This document shows positions 43,235 through 54,546 of a stretch of DNA of 64,000 bases, piece after piece (within the stretch, counting starts at the first letter, position 1; the number at the start of each line of letters is the position of its first letter). A program made the translations under genes and the position numbers. The notes under the pieces were generated by a model. The model was not told the origin of the DNA. It searched no databases and was given only the letters and a program-made list of their open reading frames with translations. Source of the DNA: Lycium barbarum. Lineage: Eukaryota > Streptophyta > Magnoliopsida > Solanales > Solanaceae. The stretch lies in NCBI RefSeq assembly GCF_019175385.1, contig NC_083337.1, forward strand, positions 43,748,938-43,812,937, written 5' to 3'.

Positions 43235-46168
43235 TGTTATGTTCCGTGTTTTCGTATAATTGGAAATCGAGAAATAATCAAGACTTGTGTGTTATGAGGA
43301 AATATTTTGATTTTAGTGGATATGACTATGTTGGTTATGAAATCATTAATGTTAAGACATCGGGGAAGGCCGAGGGTAAATTTGGAATTTCGGAAATTAG
43401 TTTCGGGAATTACAAAACGGGACTTTAATCAATTGGGCCAAGAAAATTGAACAACAAAGATTGGGCCCAAGATCAAAGAGGTGGCCGGCCACTTGGCTAG
43501 GCCCAAGCCTCTTATTAAGTGGTCATGTGAGTTTCACATGACCCTTAAGTTGATATATATCCACATCTTCTATGTAATTATCAAGCATTAAATCAAAAAC
43601 AAAAAAAAAAATTTTGAAGAACACCATAGATAAGGCTCTCGGCCGAGAATAGGAGAAAGGAAAAAGAAATTCCCAAGCCTTTGATTCTAATCCAAAAATC
43701 TTGATTTTCACATATTTGTAGAGTACTCAAGACCCTCTTCAACGGGGTACAATTAGTTTGGCGAAAGGTGCGCGTTTGCGACAAGTCGGAAATTCAAGAA
43801 AAGGTAAGAATTTTACTATTCTTTTGTTTTGGAATTTGTATGAATGTGATAAGGATTGAGAATAGACGAGAATTTCGTAGTTTTGATGTATGTGTATGAA
43901 ACCGTGTGTGTATGTGGGTTTAGTATGCTAGCTGTGAGCCATATGGTGTGTAAGGCAAGGTGGAATTGATTTGTTAGTTCGTTAGTTGCGTCGTTGTGAC
44001 CTTTATGACGTAAATGAATGTTTAGTGAATTGAATTGGAGTTGGAAATGATTGCGGAGTATTATGGGAAAGTGTATACCTTTTGTATATTTGTGTATATT
44101 GTTGTATAATTATGATGCTAAAGACTTTAAATGTGATTTATGGTTGATGTTAATGAATTTGGAATGAAACAATGCGAGTTAGAAGGTTCGTCGTAATTTT
44201 TGATGTTTTGGATGAAATATGGAAAGTAATGAACTTCGGGAAATTTTGTACATCGTTTGGAATATGATTGGAATATGTTTGAATAACCTTGAATGAGTGA
44301 ATGAATACAATAATGTGGACATAGATTTGGAATTTTGAAGTTTGAATGAAAGTTGCCAACTTATATAGTAAGGAAGAACATTGAAGTTAGAATGGTTTGA
44401 TTATGGTTTATGTTGTTTGACGACATTTGGGTTGTTGTTGTTGATGTTTATTGAGCCGAGCTAAGTCTCGGGGGTGTTAGATATATAGGGGAAATGCTGC
44501 CGAAATTTCGGTAGACAAAAATCAAGTTAATGGAGATCTTAAGCCTAAGAATCTCTAATTGGTAACTTTGACCATTTGCAGATTCTGGACGAAACGGGAT
44601 TTGATTTTAAGGAAAGCATAAGACGTCCATAAGGTATGTAAAGCTTCACACTTCTTCGTTTGGCATGTCTTAGTATGTTAGGTGAATATTGGAACCTCCG
44701 GAGCATTTCTGCTCCTCGAAACCCGATCTACAAAACGACTACTATTCATTCAATTCAATTGAAGCCTAAAGGGCTCTATTTTGGCTAGAATGCCCTCAAA
44801 TGTCCGAAACCTATCGAAATGTGATCGGGTCACTTTGAAATCATTATGTATGATCTTTAGCCTCTAAATGTTCGTAAATTATGTTCGTCACCTCAATTTG
44901 ACTCGAGGTGGGCCCGCTAACCCCGAGACGCGCTATTTGTCCTATCGGGCTCTCTTTTTGCATGAACTTCGATATGAGATCTTCGACTTTGAGACATCCC
45001 TCTCTGAATTATGTTTTGACTATTATGATATGTTAAGTTTCGTTTGAGCCATACGTACCACTTTGGAAACCATTTGTGAGATAAACTTTCGTATGACCTA
45101 ATCATTCGACTATTTTGGTTTACGAAATGACTTATGAGATTATTAAGTTTTGAAAGGCTATTTTGAAATATAAATTGCATTTGTTTGCTCACGACTCCGC
45201 TCGTGCCTTATTTTGACTTCGTTCACCGGTTCCCGGGCCGGTTATGATTCGTTCGCCCTATGATAATTCGGCCGTATGCTGTGTTACGATTCCCGAGGCC
45301 TCGCCATAGGGCCGAGTTCCGTTTGGAGTTATGCTGTGATATGGCTAGTGATGCGATACGCTCACTTATGTTTGTGTTCGGGGATGTACGGAGATTCGAA
45401 ACCTTCTGGTGTTATGCTGTGTGTGGCGCCAGCGTCGGAGTGGCGACCACGTTCTTGAGCGTTTGCATGATTTCGTTTGCATTATGTATATGTATATGAT
45501 TTGATACGGATTTTGACATACTGATTGGTACTTCCCTTTTGATATCCGGTTTGCTTTCAGTTTTGGCTCATATTTCTGTACTCCGTGCTTTACATACTCA
45601 GTACATATTTCGTACTGACCCCCTTTCTTCGGGGGCTGCGTTTCATGCCCGCAGGTACCGACATTGGTGATCCTCCACTGTAGGCTTCACTCTCTGCTAT
45701 TTCGGAGTACTCCTTCTTGACTCGGAGTCCGCTTTTGGTATAGACTTCTTTTGCTATGTATATATTCTGTACATTTGACTATTTGGGTACGGCGGGGCCC
45801 TGTCTCGCCATATGTCTTTGTTTTGAATTTGTAGAGGCCTGTAGTCATATATGTGGGGCGAGGGTCCTATGTATGTTTATTTGATTTTGTTTTTTTGGTC
45901 TTACAGCGGTCAGTTTGTTATGATGGCCCTAAATGGACCTTATGCTTATATTTGCACTTATGACCAGCGACGTCTATTCCGCCGCTCCGTTTGGATTCGA
46001 TATGACATTTGATTTGTGCGACCGCTTAAGACATATTTTGATATAAACTATGTTGGTATGACTTTTATGAAATTTTGAAATACGTTCGGATTTGGTAAAT
46101 GAATATGTGATTTGGTCTGGGTACCCAGGTAGGGTGCCGGTCGCGGCCCACGGGGCTGGGTCGTGACA
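43235..46168 (+). repeat. Element B right LTR
   Basis: A 2934-bp partner of 25165-28098. The hairpin near 45619-45636 has the intact C5/G5 stem, while the left LTR has one C-to-G change in it. Confidence 0.93.
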
Positions 46169-46173
46169 TTTTA
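46169..46173. repeat. Element B target-site duplication, right
   Basis: TTTTA matches 25160-25164. Removing B and one copy rejoins the Tat promoter to the antisense ORF leader. Confidence 0.85.
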
Positions 46174-46453
46174 CCCCTCATTTGAACGTTTTACCTCTTC
46201 AACCAAACTCTCTGCCTCAATTCTTTCGCCTCTTTACACATTCCATAAACTTCACTCATAATCATCCGAAGAACCCACATTTCTTGCTGATCTGCTGCTT
46301 GCACTGCGGAAACGACACTGCCAATTTCCCCACTCGTCGTTCTTGTTTGAGTGTTGCTGCTTCTTATTCTGCCATTCCTCGAACCATCTGTTTCCTTACT
46401 CTTGTTTCACCTCCTTTCCGAATCCCCTCAACTTCTTCCCTTCATACTTTCAA

Positions 46454-47075
46454 ATGTCTGAAACCACTTCCCACGATATTCCTTCGGATATTATACCGAC
46501 CAAGCCCAACTTCAACAAAGACCTCGAGGTCGAAAAACCTTCTTCGGTATCCGATAGGGGGTTCGATGTGAGGCGATATCCCTCATCCATTACTGAGGAA
46601 AAGCTCGACTTAGTTCGGGCTGATTACGGGTGGGACACCCGTTCGGTCCAAGTCTTTTCCCCCGGGCCAAGTGAATCAGTCACCGACCACCGGGAAGGTT
46701 TTTTGTACGTGTACACTTATCCTTTCACCCTTAAGCTCGACCTTCCGATCGATCTGGTCATCTTGGACATGCGTCGGACCTACGACGTGACCTTGGCACA
46801 GATTGGTCCGATCGTTTGGAGGGTCGTGGCATGCCTCCGGTTGTTGTCCAACAATGTCGGGAAGGAGCTCACACTAGCCCATTTGATACGCTTATATTCC
46901 CCGAGGGTGTTCCGGGGTGGCGTAATAAAACTCGCCAAGCGCAGTCGAAATCCATTTTTCTCGAAAATGGACGAGGATAGAGACAGGGGCTGGTTGGAGC
47001 GATATGTCTGGGTGAGGACCTCGGATGTCATTCCGGATAGTCACGTGCCTTTTACGGAAGCGTGGAACAACAAAC
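46454..47075 (+). CDS. aORF exon 1: conserved N-terminal domain
   Basis: The start is ATG at 46454, after about 280 nt of leader counted from the TATA box in the empty site. It reads RGFDVRRYPSSITEEKLDLV and then the conserved YVYTYPFTLKLDLPIDLVI core, ending at WNNK plus one base before a GTAAGC donor. Confidence 0.7.
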
Positions 47076-47161
47076 GTAAGCCTCAACTCTAAGTAATTGC
47101 CTTTGTATGTTTTGTCAAACTTCGATCCCACTTTCTCACCGCCTTTCTTGTTTATATTTAG

Positions 47162-47290
47162 CCAATGGATACATTCCTCTGATCGTCCTGAATCTGAACG
47201 AATGGGTCACCGTACTCCTTAGCCAACATATCCACGACGACCGGACGTGTGGCCACCTGTCACGCGGCCGGTGGGTCGCCCAGAACCACG
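47162..47290 (+). CDS. aORF exon 2
   Basis: A 129-bp exon reading PNGYIPLIVLNLNEWV and on to LSRGRWVAQNHG, with acceptor TTTAG and donor GTAATA. The GRW-A-NHG ending resembles related plant transposon proteins I recall. Confidence 0.65.
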
Positions 47291-47361
47291 GTAATACTTT
47301 TCTTTTACCCGTGTTCACTGCATCTTCTACTACCCGTATTCATTGTGTCTTTGATTTTCAG

Positions 47362-48298
47362 GTTTTCCCAAGGGCTCGGTGGATCCCAGACCGCAGACGG
47401 CACCCGAACCCACAACTTCGGCACCCGAGTTTGATTCAGCAGGAGCATCTCGCTTCCTTGCTGCTGCTGCTACCAAAAGAAAAAGGCCCTCGGATAAAGG
47501 GCAGAAAGCTAAGAAAAGGGCGAGGAGCGTCGTTAGGACTTTACGGGACGAAGAAGAGCCCGAGCTCTTCGTCCGAAGTATCAGTGCGGCCCCTTCCGTG
47601 GCCCCTATTCCGGAAGGGGTCGTCACTGTTTCACCCCATCCTTCGACCGGGGAAGGACCCTCGGCTCCCGTCTTATACACATGTGAAGAAGAAATTCATT
47701 TCCTAACTCCTCTAAGGTCGATTGAATTCATCGATATTTCAGGCGACGCTTCTTCCGAGGAGACCCCCCTTCAAAGGACAAGAAGATCCAAGGAGGTGGC
47801 TGCTGCCAAAATCGGTCAAAGGACCGAACCGGTCGTAGAGACCGAAGTCCCCCTTGTCATTCATCCGATGCCCGAGCATGATCCTGCTGCTTCTTCAGAG
47901 ATCCCTGCTTTTGCAGAAGAAGTTGAAGTCCTTCCGAGTTCCCCAACTCCGGTTCCGAGGCCGGACGAGTTTGAGGACATGTTCTCGAGCACTCCTCCTG
48001 CAACCGGTGAAGCCGCGGGTTTTGGGTATCGCCAGATCCCTCGAGCAACGAGTACGGCTATCCGGTCATCCGAATTCGGTGCCAAGGACAGCTTGGTGCG
48101 TATCTTTCCGGCCTCAAGTGTGGAGACGAGGAGGACAAGATCGGCTACTGTCACCGTCCCCGAGGATTGCAGCTTTCTTTCTCGCCCGTGGGCGTGGCCA
48201 GCTATCTGAGGCCTCTTGTCTCGGATTTGGACAAGCAAAAGATGAATGGGGTCTCTTGGCAGTGCCTCATTAATGAGGGTATGCATGCGGGCAACCGG
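47362..48298 (+). pseudogene. aORF exon 3: basic and Pro/Ser-rich region, frameshifted
   Basis: The exon starts after TTTCAG, completing Gly, then FPKGSVDPRPQTAPEP. A basic cluster at about residues 50-65 of the exon could be a nuclear signal. Near 48165-48190 the frame slips; the other frame then reads VASYLRPLVSDLDKQKM and NGVSWQCLINEGMHAGNR to the GTAAGA donor. Confidence 0.65.
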
Positions 48299-48382
48299 GT
48301 AAGATTTTTAGCCGTCCTTGCATAACTTTACTGAGAATTTTAGCCTTGCTTTGTTCAAGTTTTTAACTTGCTTCATTTGCAG

Positions 48383-49234
48383 AGTGTGGTGCTCGTCAAC
48401 GAAGCCTTCATCCGCGCCCAGCAAGAGATGGACGATCTTAAGGGCCAATTGGATGCCCAGGGACGGGAAACGGAGAAATATTTGCACCTTCTTCAGGAGA
48501 AGGAGGAGGAGTTGAATCGAGCAGTCGCCCTTTCCAATCTCCGACCCGAGCTTGACGCAGCGAAGGCCGAAAACCATCAGTTAAAGAGTGAGCTGGCCGC
48601 GATGGCCGAATACAATCGGAGTCTCGAAGCTGACAAGATCGACCTTAGTCGAGACAACGCTCAAATTTCCTCGAGGCTTGGTGAGCTCGAAACCACCTTC
48701 TCCCAACTCCGGGGGGAGCTGGATTTGGTGAAGTCGGATGCTGCGAGCTTGGCCGAGAGGAATCGGCTGCTCGAATCTGAGAGTGCCCGATATCAAGAGC
48801 GTGCTAAGGTGTTCGAGGAGCAGGCGGAGGGGAGGGCCCAGATGTGTGATGATCCGAAAAACGAGCTTAAGGAGATGGCCGATGCAAATGACACTTTCCA
48901 GGCCGAACTTCAATCGGCCATCCAAATGCAGAATGTTCTTGAAGAGGCTCGGGATGCTCTAGCGGCGAAGTTAGCCCAGGCCGAGGCTGATTTGGACGAG
49001 GCTTTGAAGAGCGTCGAGGCCGCCGAGGCTCATGCTACCATTGCCGCTGAATACGAAAAATGGAAGTCTCAGAGGATCACCCTTGAGCAAGCCGAGCATG
49101 GTTTTACGGATCTGCCAGCCCTTATTCTCGAGGCTAAAAGAATCGAGGAAGAGGCAAAGGGTGCCCTCGGAACAGACTCTGATGACTCCGAGCAGACAGT
49201 GTCCGAGCACTCCGGCTCCAGCCATTCCGGATAG
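48383..49234 (+). CDS. aORF exon 4: long coiled coil
   Basis: After TTTGCAG the frame reads SVVLVNEAFIRAQQEMDDLK. About 240 residues of heptad-rich Glu/Leu/Ala sequence follow (LDAAKAENHQLKSELAAM, LNRAVALSNL), ending in an acidic Ser-rich tail (TDSDDSEQTVSEHSGSSHSG) and TAG at 49232-49234. No stop occurs inside. Confidence 0.7.
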   Translation, partial: SVVLVNEAFIRAQQEMDDLKGQLDAQGRETEKYLHLLQEKEEELNRAVALSNLRPELDAAKAENHQLKSELAAMAEYNRSLEADKIDLSRDNAQISSRLGELETTFSQLRGELDLVKSDAASLAERNRLLESESARYQERAKVFEEQAEGRAQMCDDPKNELKEMADANDTFQAELQSAIQMQNVLEEARDALAAKLAQAEADLDEALKSVEAAEAHATIAAEYEKWKSQRITLEQAEHGFTDLPALILEAKRIEEEAKGALGTDSDDSEQTVSEHSGSSHSG

Positions 49235-50388
49235 ATTAGGGCCTGTACTTAGCCTTTTGTTATTTTTTAACCTTTGTAGGAGTTTTCAATGTAAAATTCC
49301 TTCGTATAAATGGAACATGTATTTTCCTTGACTCTTCACTTTGCTTGAATGTTTATTATGGTTCCCGCCCGAATTGTCGGTTTCGTTTTTAATGAGTCAT
49401 TGTTTCTGACTGTGCCTATATATCGGCATTTTACCTCATTCAGTACATTTTGTCCGAGAATTTTATTGAGTTTTTGCCCGTGGTACTTATTAATGCTTTG
49501 TCAATTCGGACGTCTCCGAATCACGTCGGGCATTTTTTAGAACCGGAAGTTTTCGGTTATTTTTACCTTTTAGGGCCGGTATTTTTCGGACACCTGAACC
49601 TCAGCCTTAGCTGGATTTTGATGTAAAAGTCCCCGTTTGTGGAGTTAATAATTTTGGCTCGGTTCGCTATGACCTTGTTTCCTTTATCGAATTTCGACTG
49701 TAGCGCCCGGTATCGGGCATATGAATGAAGTAGTGCCGAAATACGGCAGTAATCCTCGGGGTAAAGTTCTTTACTAGTAGGACATTTCGAGAATATTATC
49801 CAAACTTTCGATAATTTTTGCATTGCAAGTATTTATATACATGAGAATGAACTTTTTCCTCCTGCCTTTGCCGTAGCAAGTACTAAATGGACACGATTCA
49901 TTCTGATTGTTTGGTCCTTACATCGGAACCTAACGCAGAAGGTCCGGTTCTTTGTTTTGCCGTAGCAAATATTGCGTGGACACGATTCATTTTGATCGTT
50001 TGGTCCTTACATCGAAACGTAACATTTTTTGGTCCGGTTTTGTTTGTTGAGGGCGGCCTCCGGTTTTGGCTAACCGGGGCAAACTCCGGAGTGGGTGTGA
50101 TAGTCCCTTAGCTCTTAGCCGAGCTGCAAGATCGGGTGAGTGCTATTAAGTCCTCATTCGTTGGGCGTGACCCCGAGAATCCGGACGTTTGTCCTTTATC
50201 TTTGTCAAGTAACACGTTGTACTTGTTTCCTCATTAAAAACCTTGTCGGAAAACCCATTTTGGGACAAAACCGCACTAAGGAAAAGAGTGCAACACGTGT
50301 TTTCAGAATTAGGTTCTTTTCTTTGCCCGATACTCGGTTTCCTGCAAAAAGGAAGGGTCAAAATAGAAAAGCATGGGGAGTTCATACC
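49235..50388. other. Convergent 3' region between aORF and Tat pol
   Basis: Noncoding interval between two genes that point at each other. It holds an 89-bp tandem duplication (49867-50045). No clear ORF was recognised. Transcripts from both sides would have to end, or overlap, here. Confidence 0.6.
49867..50045. repeat. Tandem duplication, 89-bp period, 2 copies
   Basis: The two units start at 49867 and 49956 with TTTGCCGTAGCAA and share GGACACGATTCATT and TTTGGTCCTTACATCG, with several differences. Confidence 0.8.
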
Positions 50389-51027
50389 TCAGCAGTAGTG
50401 TCTTTTCAGATGAGCCACATTCCAATTATTGCGCAACCGTTGCCCGTCCATGGACTCCAACTGGTATGATCCTTTACCCGTTACCTCGGTTATCTTGTAC
50501 GGTCCTTCCCAGTTCGGACCCAGTTTTCCTTCGTTGGGGTTCTTGGTGTTCAAGGTAACTTTTCGAAGCACCAAGTCCCCAACCTAGAAATGACGAAAAT
50601 TGGTTCTCCGATTGTAGTACCTTTCCACCCTTTGTTTCTGGGCTGCAATACGGACCGACGCGCTTTCGTGAAGTTCATCCATGAGGTTGAGTCTTATGGC
50701 CATGGTCTCCTCGTTTGACTTATCGGTTGTATATCGGAACCGGAGGGTAGGTTCTCCGACTTCCACGGGAATAAGGGCTTCAGCCCCGTAGACCAACGAG
50801 AAAGGAGTTTCCCCCGTGCTTGATTTCGATGTGGTTCTGTAAGCCCATAATACCTCCGGTAATATTTCTCTCCAATGATGCTTTGATGCTTCAAGTCTTT
50901 TCCTCAGATTTTGGATTATTGTCTTGTTCGTGGATTCCGCCTGTCCGTTCGCACACGGGTGATGCGGAGTTGATACAATTTTCTTAATTTTCAACCCTTC
51001 GAGGAATTTGTTGACTTTGCCACCCAC
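50389..51027 (-). pseudogene. Tat integrase, C-terminal part
   Basis: The frame FVGGKVNKFLEGLKIKKIV and ANGQAESTNKTIIQNLRKR (integrase core with catalytic Glu) leads, past a stop near 50583, to VLRKVTLNTKNPNEGKLGP and the YKITEV and NNWNVAHLKRHYC ending. A stop at 51028-51030 separates it from the preceding part, where NGP-F has TAG in place of a Gln codon. Confidence 0.88.
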
Positions 51028-52404
51028 GAACTAGGGCCCGTTATCACAAGTTATCTCAGCGGGGATGCCGAAACGACAAATGATGTGATCCCATATGAAG
51101 TCATTGACTTCCTTCTCTCTGATTGTTTCAAAGGCCTGCGCTTCAACCCATTTGGAGAAATAATCAGTCATAAACAGAATAAAACGGGCTTTACCTGGTA
51201 CCCATGGTAATAGACCGACGATGTCCATTCCCCACTTAATGAAAGGCCAGGGCGACACCACCGAATGCAGCAACTCCCCGGGCTGATGAATCATCGGAGC
51301 ATGTCTCTGACACCCGTCGCATTTATGGACAAAATTCTTTGAGTCTTCCTCCATTCGGTTCCAATAATAACCGGCCCTGATAATCTTTCGGACCAGAGCA
51401 TCGGCACCGGAGTGATTGCCGCAGGTTCCTTCGTGCACCTCTCTCATCACATACTCCGTCTCTCCGGGACCCAAACACTTGGCCAGGGGTCCGAAGAAAA
51501 ACCGTCGATACAATTGGCCGTCTACCAAGCAAAAACGCGCAGCTTTGGTCCGTAATGACCGTGATTCTTTTGGGTCATTCGGGAGCTTCCCATCACGCAA
51601 GTAGTCGCTGTACTTATTGCGCCAATCCCAAGTTAAACCCATTGTGTTTATTTCGGCGTGACCGTTTTCTATCACCGTTTTTAACAAGTGCACCGTTGTC
51701 CCGGGGTTGATTTCCTCCCCTTCGACCGAGGATCCCAAATTTGCTAATGCATCGGCTTCGCTGTTCTGCTCCCTCGGTATGTGTTGTATGGTCCATTCTT
51801 TAAATCGATGTAGTATCACTTGGAGTTTTTCAATATACCTCTGCATTCGTTCGTCCTTGACCTCGAAGACGCCGTTCACCTGGTTTACGACCAAAAGCGA
51901 ATCGCACTTTGCCTCGATTATTTCGGCCCCCATACTTTGGGCCAATTCCAAACCTGCAATCATAGCCTCATACTCGGCTTCATTGTTAGTCAATTCAATA
52001 GTTCTAATGGACTGTCGAACGGCATCCCCGGCCGGGGTTCTAAGGATGATTCCTAGCCCGGAACCTTTGAGGTTCGAGGCCCCGTCCATATGTAGCGACC
52101 AAATACCCGAGGCCTTTCCCGAGGTCAGCAGAAGTTCTTTCTCGACCTCGGGGACCATAGCCGGGGCGAAATCTGCCAAGAAGTCGGCCAAGATCTGGGA
52201 CTTGATGGTCGTTCGAGGTTTGTACTCGATATCATACCCGCTAATTTCTACAGCCCATTTAGTTAGTCTACCCAATAATTTCGGTTTATGCATGATGTTT
52301 TTTAGGGGGTAAGTAGTTACTACACATATCGGATGGCATTGAACGTAGGGCTTGAGCTTTCTAGAAGCGCTTACCAATGCCAATGCCAATGCCAAGTTTT
52401 CCAA
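51028..52404 (-). pseudogene. Tat RNase H, second RNase H and integrase N-terminus
   Basis: The frame opens in the first RNase H and its connection (RKLKPYVQCHPICVVTTY, RLTKWAVEISGYDIEY). A second, archaeal-type RNase H follows (LHMDGASNLKGSGLGIIL, NNEAEYEAMIAGLELA, KCDSLLVVNQVNG). Next come the integrase zinc finger (HEGTCGNHSGADALVRKI, CDGCQRHAP) and the first catalytic Asp (WGMDIVG). The dual RNase H is diagnostic of Tat elements. A one-base loss near 52425 separates it from RT. Confidence 0.9.
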
Positions 52405-52478
52405 GTGGGGATAACGGGTCTCTGCATCCCCAAAGTTCTACTCACATAATAGATAGGGAATTGTGTACCTGATTCTTC

Positions 52479-53453
52479 TCAGACCAAAACGCCACTTACC
52501 GCTACTTCAGAGATATCAAGGTAGAGAAAAAGTGGCTCGTCTGCCTTCGGTGTGTGCAGCAGTGGGGGGCTAGACAAGTACCTCTTCAATTCTTGTAAAG
52601 CTTTTTGGCACTCCGGTGTCCAAGCTAAGTCGTTCCTCTTGACCGAGGACCTCGATATGAAGCGACTCAACGCCGTTATCCTTCCGGTGAGCCTCTGTAC
52701 TCCTTTGACGTTATTCACCATCTCGATATCCTCAATGGCCTTGATCTTGTCCGGGTTGATTTCAATCCCCCGGTTTGACACCATGAAACCCAAAAATTTG
52801 CCGGACCTTACCCCGAAGGCGCATTTTTCCGGGTTGAGCTTCATGTTATACTTGCGGAGCACGTCGAAGGTTTCCTGCAAATGTTTTAAATGGTCCTCTG
52901 TTTCCAGGGACTTGACTACCATGTCGTCAATATAAACTTCTATTATTTTTCCTATTTGCTCTTCGAACATCTCATTAACTAGGCGTTGATAAGTTTCACC
53001 GGCATTTTTTAACCCAAAAGGCATGACATTGTAACAGTAAGTCCCATACCGGGTAATGAAGGATGTTTTCTCTTGATCCTCCAGGTGCATCCGAATTTGG
53101 TTATACCCGGAGTAAGCATCGAGAAAACTAAACATCTCATGCCCGGCCGTTGCATCGATCATTCTGTCGATGTGAGGCAACAGAAATGAATCCTTCGGGG
53201 ATGCTTTATTTAAATCCTTGTAATCAACACACATTCGAAATTTATTACCTTTCTTGGGCACCACTACCACGTTAGCTAGCCAATCCGGGTACTTTACCTC
53301 CCGGATAGAACCTATTTTTAAAAGCTTTGTTACCTCGTCTTTTACGAAGGCGTGTTTCGCTTCCGCCATGGGCCTTCTCTTTTGCTTCACCGGGGGAAAC
53401 TTCCCGTCCAAGCTAAGCTTGTAAGCTGCTACTTCTGGTGATATACCTATCAT
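52479..53453 (-). pseudogene. Tat reverse transcriptase
   Basis: The RT core reads WLANVVVVPKKGNKFRMCVD, LDAYSGYNQI, and YIDDMVVKS as the catalytic box near 52915-52945, then the thumb and the start of RNase H (FLYLDISEVAVSGVLV). A TGA near 53467 (Trp codon position) cuts it from the linker, and a stop follows GVLV. Confidence 0.9.
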
Positions 53454-53747
53454 ATCTATATGGGATCATGCGAAGCAATCTGCGTTAGCTTGAAGAAATT
53501 CGATTAACTTGTCCCTGAGCTCCGGGGTTAACTCCGTGCCCAGTTATACCTTTCTGTCCGGTAGGTACTCGAACAAGATGATCTGCTCCAGCTCCTCGAC
53601 AGTCGACTTGGTTGCATCCGAGTCATCCGGCATGACAAATGATCTGGGTACATCGAAATCACCCTCTTCATACCCCGGATCCGGCTCGATGTACTTTGAT
53701 TGCTATTTGGGGTCCGCTTTTCTGGTTAGATCTTCTTCCTTGTGAAC

Positions 53748-54546
53748 CTATTCTTTAGGCCGAGGCGTCGCTTCCTCGACCGCGAACATCTCCCTTGCAG
53801 CAGGTTGTTCACCTCGGATGGTTTTTATCCCTTCTGGGGTTGGGAATTTCAGCAGTTGATGCAATGTTGAGGGCACGACCCTCATGCTATGTATCCAAGG
53901 TCTACCCAGCAATGCATTATACTTCATGTCCCCTTCAATTACATAGAACATCATTTGCTGGATAGTGCCATCTATGTTCACAGGCAATGAGATCTCCCTC
54001 TTTGTGGTTTCGCTTGCCATGTTGAACCCGCTGAGTACCCGGGCTACCGGTATGATCTGATCGAGCAACCCTAGCTGTTCGACCACTCTCCACCGGATAA
54101 TGTTGGCCGAGCTACCTGGGTCAATAAAAATATGTTTAACCTTAGTTTTAAAGATAAGTACAGAAATTACCAATGCATCATTGTGCGGTTGAATGATGGC
54201 CTCTGCGTCCTCGTTACTGAAAGAGATAGAACCCTCGGGTAAATGATCCCGACTGCACTTTTTGTGAACAGCAGAAACCATGGCCCGTTTCATCACCGGC
54301 CCCCGAGGGGCATCGATACCCCCAACTATCATGTTGATTATATGCTGGGGTTCTACCGGCTCGGCCCTCCGATGAGCCTCTCTTTCCTTGTAGTGACTCT
54401 TGGCTCGTTCACTCAGCAGTTCTTGGAGATGACCATTCTTCAGTAACCGGGCTACCTCCTCTCTCAGCTGGCGACAATCCTCAATTATGTGACCATGGGT
54501 TCCATGATATTGACACACCATGCTCGGGTATCGTTGGCCCGGATCC
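53748..54546 (-). pseudogene. Tat gag end and protease, cut by element D
   Basis: The visible frame begins just after the LTR of D with the zinc-binding VCQYHGTHGHIIEDC and then LREEVARLLKNGHLQELL. The retroviral-type protease motif IFIDPGSSANIIR and LLGRPWIHSM follow. The frame stops at about 53748. The linker to RT (53470-53747) has further stops near 53703 and 53545. Confidence 0.87.

Larger units (their letters stand above)
25165..46168 (+). mobile_element. Element B: Tekay/Del-like Ty3/gypsy chromovirus, split by element C
   Basis: Two LTRs of identical length (2934 bp) flank PBS, gag, pol and PPT, with the 5-bp duplication TTTTA outside. By eye the LTRs differ at about 30 sites (~1%). 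The order gag-PR-RT-RH-INT with a C-terminal chromodomain gives the chromovirus assignment; the single long gag-pol frame, iMet PBS and very long LTRs fit Tekay/Del. Element C sits inside gag. Two stops and one frameshift in pol make the copy defective even without C. Confidence 0.93.
46454..49234 (+). pseudogene. Tat antisense ORF (aORF), four exons, one frameshift
   Basis: This is an extra gene carried in antisense between pol and the 3' LTR of the Tat element. Proposed exons are 46454-47075, 47162-47290, 47362-48298 and 48383-49234. Introns of 70-90 bp have GTAAG or GTAAT donors and TTTAG, TTCAG or TGCAG acceptors and keep phase. Exon 1 (MSETTSHDIP...) holds a domain resembling the 'putative gypsy type transposon' family (YPFTLKLDLPIDLVILDM to LIRLYSPRVFRGGV). 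Exon 2 ends in LSRGRWVAQNHG. Exon 3 is Pro/Ser-rich with a Lys/Arg cluster (KRKRPSDKGQKAKKRAR) like a nuclear signal. Exon 4 is a long coiled coil. The reading frame slips by one near 48165-48190. The protein would be about 845 residues. Function is unknown. Confidence 0.75.
24162..54546 (-). mobile_element. Tat-lineage Ty3/gypsy element (partial), split by elements B and D
   Basis: On the minus strand the visible parts are gag end and protease (53748-54546), RT (52479-53453), RNase H plus second archaeal-type RNase H plus integrase (50389-52404), an antisense spliced ORF (46454-49234, plus strand) and a putative 3' LTR (24162-24866). The dual RNase H and antisense extra ORF are hallmarks of Tat-lineage elements. 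Element B (25165-46168) interrupts it with TSD TTTTA, and element D cuts the gag at 54546, so the 5' LTR and N-terminal gag lie outside the window. At least seven stops and two frameshifts make it the most decayed gypsy copy here. Confidence 0.85.

Noticed and set aside
51707..52312. 201-codon ORF on the plus strand opposite Tat RNase H
   Set aside because: Mirror frame of the well-supported minus-strand RNase H coding; no independent motif.
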